Of a DNA stretch of 64,000 nucleotides, positions 1-7,930 are shown piece by piece. Origin of the DNA: Ancylobacter polymorphus (GTDB lineage Bacteria; Pseudomonadota; Alphaproteobacteria; Rhizobiales; Xanthobacteraceae); NCBI RefSeq assembly GCF_022836935.1, contig NZ_CP083239.1, positions 2,866,001 through 2,930,000 of the forward strand, read 5' to 3'. The stretch's first letter is position 1. Every line of letters begins with the position of its first letter. The position numbers and the translations under genes are program-made. The notes under the pieces were generated by a model that saw only the letters and a list, made by a program, of their open reading frames with translations, was not told the DNA's origin and searched no databases.

Positions 1-2
1 AG

Positions 3-62
3 CCCGCGCCCCCCGCGCCGACCTCCGCCGTGCCGTCGCCCCTGCGCGCCAGCGTGGCATGA
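3..62 (+). CDS. 3' end of an upstream gene (partial)
   Basis: One frame is open from the window edge to a TGA at 60-62 and reads as a short Pro/Ala/Ser-rich tail ending in LRASVA. The stop lies 11 bases before the chosen start of the next gene, a spacing that would fit co-transcription. Only about 19 residues are visible, so no function can be given, and chance openness in GC-rich DNA cannot be excluded. Confidence 0.3.
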   Translation, partial: PAPPAPTSAVPSPLRASVA

Positions 63-73
63 AAGGAACACCG

Positions 74-1228
74 ATGAATTCGCATGTGAAGACCGAGTTG
101 GCGCCCATTCCTTTCATCGACATTGCCGCCCAGCGGGCGCGGCTTGGCACGCGCATCGACGAGGCGGTGGCACGGGTTCTCACGCATTGCCGGTTCATCA
201 ACGGCCCCGAGGTAACGGAATTCGAGCAGCAGCTCGCGACCTTCGCCGGCGCCAAACATGCGCTCGCCTGTTCCAGCGGCACAGACGCGCTGGCCATGAT
301 CCTCATGGCCTGGGGCATCAAGGCCGGTGACGCGGTGTTCTGCCCGGCCTTCACCTTCTGCGCCACGGCCGAGGTGGTGCCGTGGGTCGGGGCGACCCCG
401 GTCTTCGTCGATATCCTCGAAGACACGTTCAATATGGACCCGGCCAGCCTGGAGGCCGCCATCGCGGTGGCGAAGCAGAAGGGGCTCACGCCGAAGGTGG
501 TGGTGCCGGTCGATCTGTTCGGCCAGCCCGCCGACATGGATGCCATCGAGGCCATCGCCAAGGCGCATGGTCTCAAGGTGCTGTGCGACACGGCACAGGG
601 CTTCGGCGCTACCTGGAACGGCCGGCGCACCGGCTCCTTCGGCGACGCCACCGCCACCAGCTTCTTCCCCGCCAAGCCGCTCGGCTGCTATGGCGACGGC
701 GGTGCGGTGCTGACCGATGACGACGAACTTCTGCCGGTGCTGAAGAGCGTGCGCGAGCACGGGCAGGGCGTCGACAAATATGAGAATGTCCGCCTTGGCA
801 TGACCGGTCGGCTCGACACGATCCAAGCTGCGGTGCTGCTGGAAAAGCTCGCCATTTTCGAGGACGAGATCGCCGCACGGCAGCGCATCGCCGACCGCTA
901 CAATGCGGCGCTGGCCGATGTCTGCACGGTGCCGATGGTTGATCCGCGTGCGAGTTCGGTCTGGGCGCAGTACACGATCCGGCTGCCGCATGGCGTGCGT
1001 GACGATCTGGCGGCGGCGCTGCAGAAGGAAGGCGTGCCCACGGCGGTTTATTACCGCATTCCGATGCATCGCCAGCCGGCCTATGCGCATTATCCCGCCG
1101 CAGGCAACGGTCTGCCGGTGTGCGAGAAGCTGGCCGGCGAGGTGATCAGCCTGCCCATGCATCCCTATCTGGATGAGGCGGCGCAGGAGCGCGTCATCGC
1201 GGCAGTCCGCCGCGCGCTTGGCGCCTGA
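74..1228 (+). CDS. DegT/DnrJ/EryC1/StrS family PLP-dependent aminotransferase
   Basis: A 384-residue protein of the fold-type I, DegT-family sugar aminotransferases, which transfer an amino group (usually from glutamate) to a keto-sugar nucleotide for surface polysaccharides or secondary metabolites. The sequence shows the family start (PFIDIAAQRA), the cofactor-phosphate motif SSGTDAL, the DTAQGFG motif with the PLP-binding Asp, and FFPAKPLGCYGDGGA, whose Lys should form the Schiff base. An in-frame ATG at 59 exists, but AAAGGA at 62-67 sits correctly for the ATG at 74, so I chose 74. It stands alone before murJ with no other sugar-nucleotide genes in view, so the substrate is unknown. Confidence 0.9.
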   Translation: MNSHVKTELAPIPFIDIAAQRARLGTRIDEAVARVLTHCRFINGPEVTEFEQQLATFAGAKHALACSSGTDALAMILMAWGIKAGDAVFCPAFTFCATAEVVPWVGATPVFVDILEDTFNMDPASLEAAIAVAKQKGLTPKVVVPVDLFGQPADMDAIEAIAKAHGLKVLCDTAQGFGATWNGRRTGSFGDATATSFFPAKPLGCYGDGGAVLTDDDELLPVLKSVREHGQGVDKYENVRLGMTGRLDTIQAAVLLEKLAIFEDEIAARQRIADRYNAALADVCTVPMVDPRASSVWAQYTIRLPHGVRDDLAAALQKEGVPTAVYYRIPMHRQPAYAHYPAAGNGLPVCEKLAGEVISLPMHPYLDEAAQERVIAAVRRALGA

Positions 1229-1316
1229 AGGCACGGCAGGACTGGCCGGGCGGGGGCGGGGAGGCTAGCTTTCCGCCCGCCGTCCGATTCCGGCAGCCTC
1301 AAACGCGTCGGCTCCC

Positions 1317-2852
1317 ATGATACGCAGCATCTTCACGGTCGGCGGCTGGACGCTGCTCTCGCGGCTCACCGGCTTCGTGCGCGACATCGTCATGGCGGCG
1401 GTGCTCGGCGCCGGACCGATGGCGGATGCCTTCTACATCGCCTTCCGCCTGCCCAACCATTTCCGCTCCATCTTCGCCGAGGGCGCGTTCAACACCGCCT
1501 TCATCCCGGCCTATGCGCGGGTGAAGACCGTGGAGGGCGAGGTGAAGGCGCGCCGCTTTGCCGATGGCATCCTCACCGGCGTGGTGCTGGTGCAGCTGGC
1601 CATCCTTGCCATCGCCCTGCTCGCCACCGACTGGGTGGTGGCGACGCTCGCGCCCGGCCTGTCGGACGATCCCGGCCGCTTCGCCCTCACCGTCGACTTC
1701 ACCCGCATCACCTTCCCCTATCTCGGCCTCATCGCCGTGGTGACGCTGGTCGGCGGGGTACTGAACGCCAATGACCGCTTCTGGGCGGCAGCGGCGGCGT
1801 CCATTCTGCTCAACGTCGCCATGGTCGGCACGCTCAGCGTTGCCGGTCTGTTTCCCACCGCCGGCCATGCGGCGGCCTGGGGCGTTCTTATCTCCGGATT
1901 CCTGCAACTCGGGCTGCTGGTGTTCGATGCCGAGCGCCACGGCCTCGGCCTGCGCTTCGGACGGCCGCGGCTGGACCCGGAGACGCGCGCCTTTCTAATT
2001 GCTCTCGGCCCGGCGATCATCGGCTCGGCCGGCGTCCAGCTGGCGATCTTCGCCGACACCATCATCGCCTCCTTCCTGCCGCAGGGGGCCGTGGCGGCGC
2101 TGTTTTATGCCGACCGCATCAACCAGCTGCCCATCGGCGTGGTCGGCATCGCGGCGGGCATCGTGTTGCTGCCGGAAATGTCGCGCCGTATCGCGGCGGA
2201 GGATTTCGACGGCGCCCGCTTTGCCCAGTCACGGGCAATCGAGCTGACACTGCTGCTGGTGCTGCCCTTCCTCGCGGCGGCGTTGACCATCCCCGAGATC
2301 ATCATGCGCGGGCTGTTCATGCGCGGCGCCTTCACGCCGGAGGCGGCCGCCGAAGCTGGTGCGACGCTGGCCGCCTATGGCATCGGGCTCGCGCCCTTTG
2401 TCGTGGTGCGGGCGTTCATGTCGCCCTTCTATGCCCGTGGCGACACGCGCACACCCGTGCTGGCGACTCTGGGGGCGGCGGTGATCAATATCGGCCTGAA
2501 AGTGCTGCTGATGGGCACGTTCGCCCAGGTGGGGCTGGCTTTCGCCACCTCCGTCGGCGGCTGGATCACTGTCCTGGTGCTCGCTTTGCTGGCGCGCTGG
2601 CGCGGCTATGAGTGCGGCGATGCGCAATTGCTGCGGGCCCTTCCGCGCCTGGGGCTGATCCTCGCCGCGCTGGCGGCGACCCTGTTCGCGACGGCCACCG
2701 TCGCACCGCCTTGGCTTAGTGTGCTGGCGCATGGCCGCGACGAGACGCTTCTGGCCTTGTGCGTCGCAGCGGGCGGAGCGGTCTATGCGGTTCTGGCCTT
2801 GGCGCTTTTTGGTCGCCGCTACCTTGTCGGCCTGCTGCGCGGGCGGCGCTGA
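1317..2852 (+). CDS. murJ: Lipid II flippase MurJ (MviN)
   Basis: A 511-residue polytopic membrane protein of the MVF/MOP superfamily that flips lipid-linked peptidoglycan precursor across the inner membrane. The N-terminus has the family signature, a first helix followed by SRLTGFVRDIVMAAVLGAG, and then AFNTAFIPAY. About 14 hydrophobic segments follow, as expected for MurJ, including the conserved FYADRINQLP and the PFYARGDTRTP motif near residue 370. Length matches the family. No clear Shine-Dalgarno precedes the ATG, but it is the first in-frame start and the protein begins where homologues do. It lies 88 bases after the aminotransferase gene on the same strand. Confidence 0.95.
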   Translation: MIRSIFTVGGWTLLSRLTGFVRDIVMAAVLGAGPMADAFYIAFRLPNHFRSIFAEGAFNTAFIPAYARVKTVEGEVKARRFADGILTGVVLVQLAILAIALLATDWVVATLAPGLSDDPGRFALTVDFTRITFPYLGLIAVVTLVGGVLNANDRFWAAAAASILLNVAMVGTLSVAGLFPTAGHAAAWGVLISGFLQLGLLVFDAERHGLGLRFGRPRLDPETRAFLIALGPAIIGSAGVQLAIFADTIIASFLPQGAVAALFYADRINQLPIGVVGIAAGIVLLPEMSRRIAAEDFDGARFAQSRAIELTLLLVLPFLAAALTIPEIIMRGLFMRGAFTPEAAAEAGATLAAYGIGLAPFVVVRAFMSPFYARGDTRTPVLATLGAAVINIGLKVLLMGTFAQVGLAFATSVGGWITVLVLALLARWRGYECGDAQLLRALPRLGLILAALAATLFATATVAPPWLSVLAHGRDETLLALCVAAGGAVYAVLALALFGRRYLVGLLRGRR

Positions 2853-2961
2853 GGGGCACGTTCGTTTACGTTTTATTGCTTACGCGGTGCAGCAAAACTG
2901 TGGTACGTCGCACCGGCGTCATGGGTTCCGGGCGGGGTGTCCCATGGCTTGCGACCCCAAA

Positions 2962-2974
2962 GGGACAGTGTCCC
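2962..2974. promoter_or_regulatory. 13-bp perfect palindrome upstream of the efflux operon
   Basis: GGGACAGTGTCCC is a perfect dyad about 32 bases before the start of the adaptor gene, in the 5' leader of the RND pump operon. It is a candidate operator, but no repressor gene lies nearby and such short dyads also arise by chance. Confidence 0.25.
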
Positions 2975-3006
2975 GACATGCCCGATGAGCCGTTCCGGAG
3001 ATGTCC

Positions 3007-4251
3007 ATGATCACCGCGCTGCCGCGTCTTTCCCTCGCTGCCCTCTCGCTCGCCGCCCTCGCGCTGGCGGGGTGCTCCGAGCAGAATCAGGGCCAGCCGG
3101 CGGCCGCTCCTCCGCCGCCATCCGTGACCGTCGCCCATCCGACGACGCGCACCATTACCGATTACGACGAATATGTCGGCCGCTTCGCCGCCGTCGATCT
3201 CGTCAATGTCTATGCGCGGGTTTCCGGCTATCTGGAAAAGGTGGCCTTCACTGACGGTCAGCTGGTGAAGCAGGGCGACCTCCTGTTCACCATCGACAAG
3301 CGACCCTTCCAGGTGGCGCATGATCAGGCGCAGGCCAATCTCCAGCGCGCCCAGGCGGAACTCGACTTCGCCACCTCCGACCTTCAGCGCGCCCAGACGC
3401 TGATCGACGACAAGACGTCCAACGCCATTTCCAAGCAGGCCTATGACCAGCGCCTGCAGAGCGAGCGCACGGCGCGGGCGAGCGTGGCGGCGGCGCAGGC
3501 GGCGCTGCAGGCCTCGCAGCTCGATCTCGATTTCACCGATCTGAAGGCGCCCGTGAGTGGCCGCATCGGCGACCGCAAGGTGTCGGTCGGCAACCTCGTC
3601 ACCGGCGGCTCGGGCGGCACCAACACCAATACGCTGCTCGCCACCATCGTCTCGCTGGATCCGATCTATTTCGAGTTCACCTATGACGAGGCGTCCTACC
3701 TGCGCTACCAGCGCATGGCCAAGGAATTGGGCACCAAGGCGGATTCGATCCCGGTGAAGCTCGGACTGATCGATGAGAAGGGCTTCCCGCATGAGGGCAA
3801 GCTCGACTTCGTCGATAACCGCATCAGCGAGGATACGGGCACGATCCGCGGCCGCGCCACCTTCGCCAATCCGGACGGCACCTTCACCCCCGGCATGTTC
3901 GGCCGCATCGAGATTCCCTCGTCCGCCCCGCACGAGGCGCTGCTGGTTTCCGATGTCGCGATCGGCACCGAGCAGACCCGCAAATTCGTCTATGTGATGC
4001 AGCCGGGCGACCAGCCGCAGGCGCCGCAGATGAAATATGTCACCCTTGGCCGGGCCTATGACGGCCAGCGTGTCGTCACCAGCGGCCTCAGCAAGGACGA
4101 CCTCGTCGTCGTCAATGGCCTGATGCGCATCCGTCCCGGCGCGAAGGTGGTGGGCAAGCTGGAAGCTCCGGCGGCTCCTCCCGCCGCCGGTGCGGCGGCC
4201 GACACCAAGCCGGCCGACGGCAAGGCATCCACCACGACCACCGCCAACTGA
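3007..4251 (+). CDS. RND efflux periplasmic adaptor (membrane fusion protein, AcrA/MexE type)
   Basis: A 414-residue adaptor linking an inner-membrane RND pump to an outer-membrane channel. The N-terminus is a lipoprotein signal ending in the lipobox LAGC, so it should be lipid-anchored on the periplasmic face of the inner membrane. Then come a barrel/lipoyl half (YARVSGYLEKVAFTDGQLVKQ), an alpha-helical hairpin rich in Ala/Gln at about residues 95-165, the second lipoyl half (LKAPVSGRIGDRKVSVGNLV) and beta-barrel domains. I chose the ATG at 3007 over 3001 because GGAG at 2997-3000 is too close to the latter. It is 15 bases from the pump gene; no outer-membrane channel or regulator is adjacent, so the pump presumably shares a TolC-like channel. 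Confidence 0.93.
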   Translation: MITALPRLSLAALSLAALALAGCSEQNQGQPAAAPPPPSVTVAHPTTRTITDYDEYVGRFAAVDLVNVYARVSGYLEKVAFTDGQLVKQGDLLFTIDKRPFQVAHDQAQANLQRAQAELDFATSDLQRAQTLIDDKTSNAISKQAYDQRLQSERTARASVAAAQAALQASQLDLDFTDLKAPVSGRIGDRKVSVGNLVTGGSGGTNTNTLLATIVSLDPIYFEFTYDEASYLRYQRMAKELGTKADSIPVKLGLIDEKGFPHEGKLDFVDNRISEDTGTIRGRATFANPDGTFTPGMFGRIEIPSSAPHEALLVSDVAIGTEQTRKFVYVMQPGDQPQAPQMKYVTLGRAYDGQRVVTSGLSKDDLVVVNGLMRIRPGAKVVGKLEAPAAPPAAGAAADTKPADGKASTTTTAN

Positions 4252-4266
4252 GCGCGGAGCGGTCTC

Positions 4267-7200
4267 ATGCGATTCTCACACTTCTTCATCGATCGCCCGA
4301 TCTTCGCCTCGGTGGTTTCCATCGTGGTGATGATCCTCGGCGCGGTCGCCTTCGTCTCCCTGCCTGTGGCGCAATATCCCGATATCGCCCCGCCGGTGGT
4401 CAATGTCAGCGGCCAATATCCCGGCGCCAGCGCCGAAACGGTGGCCGACACGGTGGTCGCGCCGATCGAGCAGCAGATCAATGGCGTTGAGGGGATGCTC
4501 TACATCTCCTCCAATTCGACCGCGGACGGGCGCTTCTCCATCGCCGTGACCTTCGATATCGGCACCGATCTCGATATCGCGCAGGTGCAGGTGCAGAACC
4601 GGGTCGCCACGGCGACACCGCGTCTGCCGCAGGACGTGCAGCAGATCGGCGTCACCGTCGCCAAGTCCTCGCCGGACATTCTTATGGTGGTCAGCCTGTT
4701 CTCGCCGGACGATTCCCGCGACTCGCTGTTCATCTCCAACTACGCCAATCTGCAGATCAAGGACCAGCTCCAGCGCGTGCCGGGCGTCGGCTCGATCACC
4801 GTCTTCGGCTCCCGCGACTACGCGATGCAGGTGTGGCTCGATCCCTTGAAGCTGCAGGCGCTGAACCTGACGGCGGGCGACGTGACCGCCGCGCTGCAGG
4901 CGCAGAACCTCCAGGTCGCCTCCGGCGTGCTGAACGCGCCGCCGGTGCCGAACCAGATGGGCTTCCAGATCGCGGTGCGTACGCTCGGCCGCCTCTCGAC
5001 GCCCGAGCAGTTCGGCAACATCGTGGTGCGAGAGACGGGCAACGCCGTGGTGCGGCTGCGCGATGTGGCGCGGATCGACATCGAGGCGCAGGATAATTCC
5101 TCGATCTCCTACTTCGATTCCAAACCCTCCGTTGCGCTCGGCATCTTCCAGCTGCCCGGTTCCAACGCGCTCGCCACCGGCGAGGCGATCGAAGCGGCGA
5201 TCAAGGAAATCGCCAAGGGTTTCCCGCCCGGCGTCGCCTATTCCACCGCCTACAACCCGACGCAGTTCATCGCCGAATCCGTGCGGGCGGTGGAACACAC
5301 CATCATGGAAGCCATCGTTCTGGTGGTGATCGTGGTGGTGCTGTTCCTGCAAAGCTGGCGGGCGGCGATCATCCCCATCCTCGCCATTCCGGTGTCGCTG
5401 GTCGGCACCTTCTTCATCATGAGCCTGTTCGGCTTCTCGCTGAACAATCTCTCGCTGTTCGGCCTCGTGCTGGCCATCGGCATCGTCGTGGACGACGCCA
5501 TCGTGGTGGTGGAGAGCGTGGAGCACAACATCTCCACCGGGCTCTCACCGCGCGATGCGGCGTACAAAACCATGGACGAGGTGGGCGGGGCGCTGGTGGC
5601 GATCTCGCTCGTGCTGGCCTCGGTGTTCATCCCCTCGGCCTTCATCACCGGCATTTCCGGCGAGTTCTACCGCCAGTTCGCGCTCACCATCGCCGGCTCG
5701 ACGCTGATCTCGCTGATGGTGTCGCTCACGCTGTCGCCGGCCATGTGCGCGCTGCTGCTGAAGCCGCATAAGGGGCCAGACCACAAGCCGGCCTGGTACG
5801 CCCGGCCGTTCACCGGCTTCTTCTACTATTTCAACAAGGGCTTCGACGCGGTTTCGGGCGGCTATGGCTGGCTCACCAGCAAGCTGGTCCGTGTCGCCGT
5901 GGTGGTGCTGCTGGTCTATATCGCCATCCTCGCCGGTGGTTTCCAGCTGTTCCGTACCACGCCGCAGGGCTTCATTCCGGCGCAGGACCGTGGCTACCTC
6001 ATCGTCGCGGCCCAGCTTCCCGGCGGCGCGGCGCTGTCGCGCACCAATGAGGTGATGACCAAGGCCGCCAAGGAGGTTCTCGCGACCCCCGGCGTGGCGC
6101 ATGTGGTGAACATTGTCGGCTTCTCCGGCGCGACCTTCACCAATGCGCCCAATGCGGGCGCCATGTTCGTCATCCTTGGTCCCGCCGCCGAGCGCGCGCA
6201 GCATCCCGGCCAGTCCGCCCCGGCGATCCAGGGCACGCTGTTCGGCAAGCTCGCTTCAGTGGAGGAAGCGCAGATGATCGTCGTCATGCCGCCGCCCGTC
6301 TCGGGCATCGGCAATGCCGGCGGCTACCGGATGATGATCGAGGATCGCGGTGGGCGCGGCTATCAGGCGCTGCAGGGCGCGGTCTACGCCATGATGGGTG
6401 CGGCGAACCAGACACCGGGTCTGAAGCAGGTTTATTCGCTGTTCGAGACCTCGACGCCGCAGCTGTTCCTCGACATCGACCGCACCAAGGCGCAACTGCT
6501 CGGGGTCAACATCGCCGATGTGTTCTCGACGCTGCAGACCTATATCGGCTCGTCCTATGTCAACGACTTCAACCTGTTCGGCCGCACTTACCGCGTGCAG
6601 GCGCAGGCCGACGCGCCTTATCGCCTGACCTCGGACGATCTGCTGCGGCTGCGGGTCAAGAATGCGGACGGCCAATTGGTGCCGCTCGGCTCCTTCACCA
6701 CGGTGAACGACATCTCCGGCCCCTACCGCGTGCCCCGCTACAATCTCTATCCGGCGGCGGAACTCGACGGCGACACCATGCCCGGCACCTCGCAGGGCCA
6801 GGCCATCCAGAAAATGCAGCAGATCGCCGCCCAGGTGCTGCCGGATGGCTTCGCCTTCGAGTGGACGACGCTGGCCTATCAGCAGGTGAGGGCGGGCAAT
6901 ACCGCGATCTTCGCCTTCGCGCTGGGCGTGGTGTTCGTGTTCCTGGTGCTGGCGGCACAGTATGAGAGCCTGACCCTGCCGCTGGCGGTGATCCTCATCG
7001 TGCCCATGTGTCTCATCGCGGCGGTGGTGGGCATCCAGATCCGGGGGCAGGACAACAACATCCTCAGCCAGGTCGGCTTCATCGTCCTCATCGGCCTCGC
7101 GGCAAAGAACGCGATCCTGATCGTTGAATTCGCCAAGCAATTGGAAGATCGGGGGGAAAACCGCTTCGTCGCCGCCACCGAGGCCGCCAAGCTGCGGCTT

Positions 7201-7443
7201 CGGCCGATCATCATGACCTCACTCGCCTTCATCTTCGGCGTCGTCCCCCTCGTCATCGCCACGGGCGCCGGTGCGGAGCTGCGGCAAGCCCTTGGGACGG
7301 CGGTGTTTTCGGGAATGATCGGCGTGACTGTCTTCGGTCTGCTGTTCACCCCGACCTTCTATGTCGTCTGCCGCTGGCTCGCCGGCTTCGGCGAGCGCCG
7401 CCGCGCCCGCAAGGCCGAGACGCCCGCCGCCGCGCCTCACTGA
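4267..7443 (+). CDS. RND efflux pump, HAE1 family (AcrB/MexF type)
   Basis: A 1058-residue inner-membrane proton-driven drug/solute exporter that works as a trimer with the preceding adaptor. It begins with the classical MRFSHFFIDRPIFASVVSIV. It has two large periplasmic loops and 12 predicted helices. The proton-relay pair in TM4 is visible in VLAIGIVVDDAIVVVESVEH (adjacent Asp residues), and the TM10-11 motif GLAAKNAILIVEFAKQ supplies the conserved Lys. The end has the usual GVVPLVIATGAGAELRQALG and GMIGVTVFGLLFTPTFYV. Length is normal and no key residue is missing. Substrates cannot be read from the sequence. It is followed at once by a strong terminator. Confidence 0.95.
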   Translation: MRFSHFFIDRPIFASVVSIVVMILGAVAFVSLPVAQYPDIAPPVVNVSGQYPGASAETVADTVVAPIEQQINGVEGMLYISSNSTADGRFSIAVTFDIGTDLDIAQVQVQNRVATATPRLPQDVQQIGVTVAKSSPDILMVVSLFSPDDSRDSLFISNYANLQIKDQLQRVPGVGSITVFGSRDYAMQVWLDPLKLQALNLTAGDVTAALQAQNLQVASGVLNAPPVPNQMGFQIAVRTLGRLSTPEQFGNIVVRETGNAVVRLRDVARIDIEAQDNSSISYFDSKPSVALGIFQLPGSNALATGEAIEAAIKEIAKGFPPGVAYSTAYNPTQFIAESVRAVEHTIMEAIVLVVIVVVLFLQSWRAAIIPILAIPVSLVGTFFIMSLFGFSLNNLSLFGLVLAIGIVVDDAIVVVESVEHNISTGLSPRDAAYKTMDEVGGALVAISLVLASVFIPSAFITGISGEFYRQFALTIAGSTLISLMVSLTLSPAMCALLLKPHKGPDHKPAWYARPFTGFFYYFNKGFDAVSGGYGWLTSKLVRVAVVVLLVYIAILAGGFQLFRTTPQGFIPAQDRGYLIVAAQLPGGAALSRTNEVMTKAAKEVLATPGVAHVVNIVGFSGATFTNAPNAGAMFVILGPAAERAQHPGQSAPAIQGTLFGKLASVEEAQMIVVMPPPVSGIGNAGGYRMMIEDRGGRGYQALQGAVYAMMGAANQTPGLKQVYSLFETSTPQLFLDIDRTKAQLLGVNIADVFSTLQTYIGSSYVNDFNLFGRTYRVQAQADAPYRLTSDDLLRLRVKNADGQLVPLGSFTTVNDISGPYRVPRYNLYPAAELDGDTMPGTSQGQAIQKMQQIAAQVLPDGFAFEWTTLAYQQVRAGNTAIFAFALGVVFVFLVLAAQYESLTLPLAVILIVPMCLIAAVVGIQIRGQDNNILSQVGFIVLIGLAAKNAILIVEFAKQLEDRGENRFVAATEAAKLRLRPIIMTSLAFIFGVVPLVIATGAGAELRQALGTAVFSGMIGVTVFGLLFTPTFYVVCRWLAGFGERRRARKAETPAAAPH

Positions 7444-7475
7444 CAGGGCGCCGCGATCAGCGGATGACCGATGGA

Positions 7476-7507
7476 CCCCGCCGCTCCTCTGAGCGGCGGG
7501 GTTTTTC
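7476..7507 (+). terminator. Rho-independent terminator after the RND operon
   Basis: A perfect GC-rich stem (CCCCGCCGCTC pairing with GAGCGGCGGGG around a CTCT loop) followed by TTTTTCTTT, starting 33 bases after the pump stop codon. Confidence 0.9.
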
Positions 7508-7544
7508 TTTGTCGCGAGATGAGCCGTGCAATCCGCGGAGTACT

Positions 7545-7707
7545 GATCTCTGCAACGTTCGCGACGGCCTGCTTCCCCGGGTCGGGTTCGACATGCACCG
7601 CTGGACAGAGGGGCCCGGCCATCCGGCATCTCGTTGCGATGGGGGCCGTGGTCGTCCGCCCACGTTGTGCCAAGCGTCACCAGCCCGGCAGCGAAGCAGC
7701 GGAGACG
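7545..7707 (+). ncRNA. ssrS: Probable 6S RNA
   Basis: No gene fits this stretch between two terminators. On the plus strand it can fold into one long rod of about 163 nt. TCTCTGC (7547-7553) pairs with GCGGAGA (7699-7705), GCTTC (7571-7575) with GAAGC (7693-7697), CCGGG (7577-7581) with CCCGG (7684-7688), and CATC (7627-7630) with GATG (7638-7641) at the tip, leaving internal bubbles between. The segment CGTTCGCGACGGCC resembles the conserved 5' region of alphaproteobacterial 6S RNA as I remember it. 6S RNA mimics an open promoter and binds housekeeping RNA polymerase. The structure is seen; the family assignment is recalled and inferred. Confidence 0.55.
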
Positions 7708-7865
7708 ACACACCCCCAAGAAACCCAACGGGAGAAGCGCGCCCTGTGGCGTGCGCCCCCGGGCGGTACCGTGGCTATGCCACAGCAGCCGCAGCGGTTC
7801 TCCAACGGCTCCCTTCCCAACGATGGTCGTCGACGATGCTTGTTCACAGCCTGCCGCGCCCCGCC

Positions 7866-7895
7866 CAAAAGAAAACCCCCGCTCAAGACGGGGGC
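7866..7895 (-). terminator. Rho-independent terminator of the GPR-like gene
   Basis: Read on the minus strand, CCCCCG, a 7-base loop, CGGGGG and then TTTTCTTTT lie 36 bases beyond the stop codon of the large minus-strand gene. Confidence 0.85.
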
Positions 7896-7930
7896 TCTCA
7901 TTCGGTGGGGTAGGGGCCGGCCGTGCCGCG

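Noticed and set aside
7545..7707. Alternative identities tmRNA, SRP RNA or RNase P RNA for the structured gap
   Set aside because: The SRP motif GGTCAGGTCCGGAAGGAAGC and the RNase P core motifs are absent, and the GTTCGAC there does not sit in a tRNA-like T-arm.
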